20,039 nt of DNA from Bacteroidota bacterium (GTDB lineage: Bacteria > Bacteroidota > Bacteroidia > Bacteroidales > VadinHA17), in the NCBI GenBank assembly GCA_012838685.1, contig DUOU01000169.1:1-20039 (forward strand). Direction: 5' to 3'. How positions within the stretch are numbered: the stretch's first letter is position 1; the number at the start of each line of letters is the position of its first letter. This document shows positions 16,281 to 20,039 of this stretch, piece after piece. The notes below the pieces were generated by a model. It was not told the DNA's origin. It ran no database searches and was given only the letters and a program-made list of their open reading frames with translations. The position numbers and the translations under genes are program-made.

Positions 16281-17129
16281 ATGAAATATATAGGGGCGCA
16301 TGTAAGTGCGGCCGGTGGAGTCCAAAACGCACCGGAAAACGCAAAAAATATCGGAGCGAAGGCCTTTGCCTTGTTCACAAAAAATCAACGACAATGGTTC
16401 AGTGAACCACTTACTTCGGCATCGATCGACCTTTTTAGGAAAAGATGCGAAGATTATGGGTACAAACCATTTCAAATTTTACCGCACAATAGTTATCTGA
16501 CCAACCTTGGCAATCCCGATAAAGAGGGGCTCAAAAAGTCTCGGGAGTCATTTATTGATGAGATGAGAAGGTGCGAGTTGCTGGGACTCGACAGACTGAA
16601 TTTTCATCCGGGAAGCCACTTAAACAAGATAGAACCCGAAGATTGTCTGAAACTGATAGCAGAGTCGATAAACATAGCTTTGGAAAAAACAACAGGAGTT
16701 ACCGCCGTAATAGAAAATACAGCCGGACAAGGGACGAATCTCGGACATAAGTTTGAACAGATTCGTACAATAATTGATAATGTTGAGGATAAAAGCAGGG
16801 TTGGAGTATGTATTGATACCTGCCATTCATATGCGGCGGGATACGAGATTAAAACGGCGGAAGGATTTGTACGAACGTTCAAACATTTTGAGGATATCAT
16901 AGGCATTAAATATCTCAAAGGAATGCATTTAAACGACACAAAAAAGGATTTTGGGACTCGGGTCGATCGCCATGAGGTGTTGGGAAAAGGATTTTTGGGG
17001 GTAGATGTTTTCTCAATGATAATGAATGACGCGAGATTTGATAATATGCCTTTAATACTGGAGACACCCGATGAGTCCCTTTGGGCTTCAGAGATTAAAT
17101 GGTTATACTCTTTGGAAAAAGAGGGTTAA
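16281..17129 (+). CDS. nfo: Endonuclease IV (apurinic/apyrimidinic endonuclease)
   Basis: A 282-residue protein closely resembling E. coli Nfo from the first residues (MKYIGAHVSAAGG) to the end. All nine residues that bind the trinuclear zinc centre fall at the same numbers as in the E. coli enzyme: H69, H109, E145, D179, H182, H216, D229, H231 and E261. It cleaves DNA 5' of abasic sites in base-excision repair and acts on some oxidised 3' ends. ATG 16281 is preferred over the in-frame ATG at 16257 because it reproduces the family N-terminus exactly. The stop codon interlocks with that of the convergent patatin gene (shared TTAA). Together with dut it handles uracil- and abasic-site damage. 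Confidence 0.97.
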   Translation: MKYIGAHVSAAGGVQNAPENAKNIGAKAFALFTKNQRQWFSEPLTSASIDLFRKRCEDYGYKPFQILPHNSYLTNLGNPDKEGLKKSRESFIDEMRRCELLGLDRLNFHPGSHLNKIEPEDCLKLIAESINIALEKTTGVTAVIENTAGQGTNLGHKFEQIRTIIDNVEDKSRVGVCIDTCHSYAAGYEIKTAEGFVRTFKHFEDIIGIKYLKGMHLNDTKKDFGTRVDRHEVLGKGFLGVDVFSMIMNDARFDNMPLILETPDESLWASEIKWLYSLEKEG

Positions 17130-17992
17130 TACCTGTCCAAAACCTCACGGGCGGCTTCAGCTCCCGCCTTTATAATCATACTGGCCTCGTAGAATTCCAG
17201 GATGTTATATGAATCGATAGGCATCCTGATCAGGATATCGGGTTTGTACATCTCTATGGACTGTTCCGCTATCTTTTGGTACATTATGGTAACAGATTCT
17301 GTAAGGAGGTTGAGATAATTAATCTGATGTTTTTTCTTGCTAGGCTTATATAATTTGAATTTTCTCAGTTTATTGAGAACTTTTAGTTCATTTTCCTCAA
17401 GAGTACTTTCGATCACCTTCGGATATTTTTTGGTGACGGGAATATTGGCGCTGACATCTACAGCGACAAGAATATCGCCATCCATGCGTTTTACCCGGTT
17501 AAGCGGAAGATGGTTGGTTATTCCCCCATCAACGAGCAACATATCATCCAACACAAAAGGTTGAAAAAGAGGGGGAAGAGAGATAGAGGCTCTTATAGCA
17601 TCGAAGAGTTTACCGGAATCCAATACCACCTCTTTTCTCGTTTTCAGGTCGGTAGCGATCGCGCAATAGGGTATCTTACACTTCGCGATATCTATGTTTG
17701 GCACCAGATTTTGTAGTTCTTCCAGCACCTTGTTGCCTTTTAGAATACCATTCTTGCTGAACGAAAAATCCATAAGGCTAAAAAGCAGGGATTTGTCGAA
17801 AATTGTGATCCAATCTTTGAATATTTTCATCTCTCCGGCAGCATATACACCACCAATTAGAGCCCCCATGGAGATACCGGCTACAGATGTTATTTCAAAC
17901 CCTCTTTTTTCCAGCTCTTCAATAACCCCTATATGCGCGATGCCCCTGGCGCCACCACCCGATAAAACCAAAGCCACCTTCTTTTTCGTCAT
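17126..17992 (-). CDS. Patatin-like phospholipase family protein
   Basis: A 288-residue protein with the complete patatin catalytic set: the oxyanion-hole motif GGGARG (12-17), the nucleophile elbow GISMG (39-43) with Ser41, and the Asp of the DGG motif (D155 in LLVDGGITNHLP). Patatin-like enzymes use a Ser-Asp dyad to hydrolyse acyl esters of lipids. There is no signal peptide, so it is probably cytoplasmic or membrane-peripheral, like the RssA/NTE-related subgroup it resembles. Its substrate is not known. It lies downstream of the KamA-like gene on the same strand after 196 bp, so co-transcription is uncertain. Its stop overlaps that of nfo by 4 bp on the opposite strand. Confidence 0.92.
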   Translation of the reverse strand: MTKKKVALVLSGGGARGIAHIGVIEELEKRGFEITSVAGISMGALIGGVYAAGEMKIFKDWITIFDKSLLFSLMDFSFSKNGILKGNKVLEELQNLVPNIDIAKCKIPYCAIATDLKTRKEVVLDSGKLFDAIRASISLPPLFQPFVLDDMLLVDGGITNHLPLNRVKRMDGDILVAVDVSANIPVTKKYPKVIESTLEENELKVLNKLRKFKLYKPSKKKHQINYLNLLTESVTIMYQKIAEQSIEMYKPDILIRMPIDSYNILEFYEASMIIKAGAEAAREVLDRY

Positions 17993-18188
17993 TTCTTAAA
18001 AATTTTAAACTCACTATTTCCATATATATCACTTGGCTCACAAGCTTGTATGAATAGAAGGACCAAATTAATAAGAAATTTTGAAAAGCGATTATGAATG
18101 TTCGCACGATCTTTTTATGTCGCCATTAAAATCCTTTTTTTGGAGTGAGCAGGAAAATAGCTATGCGTTATACCATGCCAATAGTGTT

Positions 18189-19511
18189 TTATTCCAGCAT
18201 AAATTCCCTTACTTTCGTTTTTTCGTTTCCCTTTTCAAAAAAGAATTTTTCTTCCCCAAATGCGGGCTCCAACTGGTCAAACCAAGTTGCTTTCGGATCA
18301 TACTTCGCGAAAAACGGGATATTTACCCAATTCGCGTCTCGTCCTTGTAAAAATCGGAGTACATATACTTTTTCGCCTTTCACCTCTTGGACCCCAAGCA
18401 CTTGAATTTTGCCCGGCTCACAACTCATGCTTGGACCCCTTACGGTCCTGCAAACTCCACTGACCTGTCTGTAGGCCTTTCGGAAAACATTCCAACATTT
18501 ATCTAACGGAAGTTCAAAGTACCGCTTTGAACCGGTATCGCGCGCCACAAACATATAGTAAGGAATACATCCCAAATCTACCTGCTTTCTCCACATTTCA
18601 GCCCATATTTCGGGTTTATCGTTGATGTTTTTCAGTAAGGGGGATTGCGTGCGGATTTGCGCTCCCGTGGTCCGTATTTTTTTGATCGCCTCCTGAACCG
18701 CGAAAGTTTTCAGTTCCGTGGGATGGCTGAAGTGAGCCTGGATAGCCAGATTTTTGCCCTTCTTGACCACCCGCTCAAACAATTTGAGCAGTTCCTCGCT
18801 ATCTTTATCTTTTGTAAACCTATATGGCCAATAACTCAGCGCCTTTGTTCCTATTCGGATAGTATGAATATTCTTTAATTCAGGCTCTAAAAGAGCATTT
18901 ATGTATGTTGAAAGTATACGAGTGTTCATGGTCATAGGATCGCCTCCCGTAAAGAGCACATCAGTTACTTTATTGTTCCGGAGTAAATATTGCGATAGAA
19001 GGTTTATCTCGTTCATCGCGAACCTCAAGTTGGACATTCCGCTAAATTGTGGCCATCTGAAACAAAACGAACAGTAAGCATGGCAAGTTTGCCCCTGGCT
19101 GGGAAAAAACAAGACTGTCTCGGCATATTTATGCTGAACACCCTTTAATTTGATATTGTTCATTTCCGGCACATTGTGCTCCTGTCCGGCCGGATTTGGA
19201 TTCAGTTTCATACGGATTTCGTGTACCTTTTTATCCAGGGTCGCTTTATCCGCACCTTGATCCAGCAGTCTCTTTATCGTGTTGTAATGTTTTTTTTCGA
19301 GCATTTCTCTTCTCGGAAATGTGAGCGTGAACATAGGGTCACTGTCTATTCGCGTCCAGTCTATAAGTTCTTCCGTAACATAGTTGTTTGTCTTGAAAGG
19401 AAGCACGCGTCCAACAACTTCGATAGCCTCGATCATCTCATCGGAAAGGTTCTCGATTTGCGGAATGGTTTTATAGTTGCGTAATGTGTATGTTTTGAGT
19501 TTATATGTCAT
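18189..19511 (-). CDS. KamA-family radical SAM protein (lysine 2,3-aminomutase-like, substrate uncertain)
   Basis: A 440-residue protein with the radical SAM cluster motif CHAYCSFC (C143, C147, C150) and the GGDP motif (189-192) that contacts S-adenosylmethionine, as in lysine 2,3-aminomutase. The likely PLP-binding lysine is Lys368 in SCEPGK, equivalent to the PGGGGK lysine of the clostridial enzyme. The segment around the cluster (TCHAYCSFCFRWPQF) differs clearly from the classical CSMYCRHCTRRR, and the aspartate that lies seven residues before the PLP lysine and binds the substrate amino group in the clostridial enzyme is Ser here. It is therefore a member of a related subfamily; lysine or glutamate 2,3-aminomutase activity cannot be assumed. 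A dyad symmetry lies 24 bp upstream of the start. Confidence 0.85.
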   Translation of the reverse strand: MTYKLKTYTLRNYKTIPQIENLSDEMIEAIEVVGRVLPFKTNNYVTEELIDWTRIDSDPMFTLTFPRREMLEKKHYNTIKRLLDQGADKATLDKKVHEIRMKLNPNPAGQEHNVPEMNNIKLKGVQHKYAETVLFFPSQGQTCHAYCSFCFRWPQFSGMSNLRFAMNEINLLSQYLLRNNKVTDVLFTGGDPMTMNTRILSTYINALLEPELKNIHTIRIGTKALSYWPYRFTKDKDSEELLKLFERVVKKGKNLAIQAHFSHPTELKTFAVQEAIKKIRTTGAQIRTQSPLLKNINDKPEIWAEMWRKQVDLGCIPYYMFVARDTGSKRYFELPLDKCWNVFRKAYRQVSGVCRTVRGPSMSCEPGKIQVLGVQEVKGEKVYVLRFLQGRDANWVNIPFFAKYDPKATWFDQLEPAFGEEKFFFEKGNEKTKVREFMLE

Positions 19512-19534
19512 ATTTATTATTTTTTAAATTATAA

Positions 19535-19549
19535 AACAATATAATTGTT
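19535..19549. promoter_or_regulatory. Inverted repeat upstream of the KamA-like gene
   Basis: AACAAT and ATTGTT flank a 3-base centre (ATA), forming a 15-bp dyad 24 bp before the KamA-like start codon. Its position fits an operator or part of the promoter. The surroundings are very AT-rich, so chance occurrence is quite possible. Confidence 0.35.
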
Positions 19550-19785
19550 CTGTTGTGGCGAATTCAATCGTAAAAAACTTATTTTTAGTGACTTACGGCG
19601 GAGCAGAGAAAGGAATATGGAAGCTTGTTCGCCTCATAATTTGCCCTAAAGTAAAAAAAACAGGATAAAACGCAAAAGCATTTTAATGTTTTTTTCAGTG
19701 ATTATTGGCTATTATTACTGTAAACATATTACGTAATTGACGGAAATCAGGGTTGGAAAAAAATGAGTTCGGCCCTGTTTTTTTT
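19550..19785 (+). ncRNA. Candidate small RNA ending at the orphan terminator
   Basis: This AT-rich stretch has no open reading frame of note on the + strand but ends in a well-formed intrinsic terminator pointing away from the divergent KamA-like gene. A hairpin can form from GGCG (19597-19600) and CGCC (19630-19633) with inner AGC/GCT pairing. The 5' end and promoter are not resolved; no exact TAnnTTTG was found, and only a one-mismatch version, TATAATTG, is near 19540-19547. The class of RNA is not recognised (not tmRNA, RNase P RNA or SRP RNA by their conserved motifs). Confidence 0.3.
19748..19785 (+). terminator. Orphan Rho-independent terminator on the + strand
   Basis: CAGGG (19748-19752) pairs with CCCTG (19773-19777), and the stem extends inward through TTGGA/TTCGG with G-U pairs to about 10 bp with a 10-base loop. 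Eight T residues follow at once (19778-19785). On the - strand no T-run follows the stem, so it is oriented for + strand transcription. No + strand gene lies upstream before nfo, which ends 2.6 kb away. Confidence 0.7.
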
Positions 19786-19793
19786 CTGTCAAC

Positions 19794-19996
19794 ATGGGTC
19801 AAATATACTTAATAATGCGCATAAATTTCTTGTTATCAGATATGTAGGTCCCATAAAGGAAAGCCGATTTCGCCCACTTTTTTGGGCAAGGTACCGTTAA
19901 GAAGGGGCATAAATCCCCGGTACTATCCTTGTTTCCGCGACTTTTGATGGTTTTACGGAAATGTTGTTATCCCTGGGCTAAAGCTTTATCTCCAGG
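19794..19996 (+). other. Dense cluster of stem-loops at the right end (structured RNA or leader candidate)
   Basis: Consecutive pairings are ATGGG/CCCAT (19794-19798 with 19850-19854); AAGGA/TCCTT (19856-19860 with 19926-19930), enclosing GCCCA/TGGGC (19872-19876 with 19883-19887) and GGTACCG/CGGTACT (19890-19896 with 19918-19924, one G-U); TTTCCG/CGGAAA (19932-19937 with 19956-19961); and CCTGG/CCAGG (19972-19976 with 19992-19996). The second set forms a three-way junction. There is no convincing protein here. It could be a leader of a gene beyond the right edge, a separate RNA, or a dispersed repeat. No known riboswitch class is recognised. Confidence 0.4.
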
Positions 19997-20039
19997 TTGA
20001 GAAAAAAGGAACAAACAAAATATTTGGAAATATCCGATG

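Noticed and set aside
16395..16409. 15-bp dyad TGGTTCAGTGAACCA inside nfo
   Set aside because: It encodes a family-typical stretch of endonuclease IV (QWFSEPL) and has no partner site nearby; probably chance.
18040..18049. 10-bp palindrome ACAAGCTTGT between the patatin and KamA-like genes
   Set aside because: Short, single, and of a length expected by chance in a 20-kb window; no matching second site.
19836..19910. 24-codon frame on the - strand at the right end (starts MPLLNGT)
   Set aside because: It is too short to judge and coincides with the paired arms of the stem-loops, which explain the sequence better.

Overview
The window looks like a chromosomal segment from a member of the Bacteroidota, probably Bacteroidales-like. 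It is AT-rich and most genes lack a strong Shine-Dalgarno sequence. The gene order (Wzx-like flippase, dut, TPR lipoprotein, DUF4292 lipoprotein, EnvC-like factor, small histidine-kinase-type ATPase, ybeY, mnmG) is, from memory, a syntenic block typical of that phylum. The genus is not identifiable by reading alone. No tRNA, rRNA, CRISPR array, prophage or insertion sequence was seen.

Layout. Positions 31-8433 are one co-directional run on the + strand with spacings from a 20-bp overlap to about 70 bp. It covers envelope export (flippase), nucleotide-pool hygiene (dut), outer-membrane and cell-wall functions (TPR lipoprotein, DUF4292 lipoprotein, EnvC), a switch-type ATPase, and RNA maturation/modification (ybeY, mnmG). 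An 18-bp perfect palindrome matching a ParB-binding parS site follows mnmG, and a second near-consensus copy lies 294 bp away inside the next gene, ade (adenine deaminase). A VanZ-like membrane gene converges on ade. About 570 bp without a convincing gene follow, then hemW and rmuC on +, and a conserved coiled-coil membrane protein on - that ends 3 bp from rmuC. Next come a PurF-like protein without the N-terminal cysteine and nfo (endonuclease IV) on +, then a patatin-like phospholipase and a KamA-family radical SAM enzyme on -. The last 528 bp have no gene but hold an orphan + strand terminator and a dense group of stem-loops.

The genes are mostly housekeeping: dut, nfo and perhaps rmuC protect genome integrity; the flippase, EnvC and the two lipoproteins act in the envelope; ybeY and mnmG act on RNA; ade acts in purine salvage. 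The least ordinary items are the parS pair next to mnmG (gidA), which suggests proximity to the replication origin; the PurF paralogue with a dismantled glutaminase site; the KamA-like enzyme with an altered substrate pocket; and the possible structured or non-coding RNAs at the right end.
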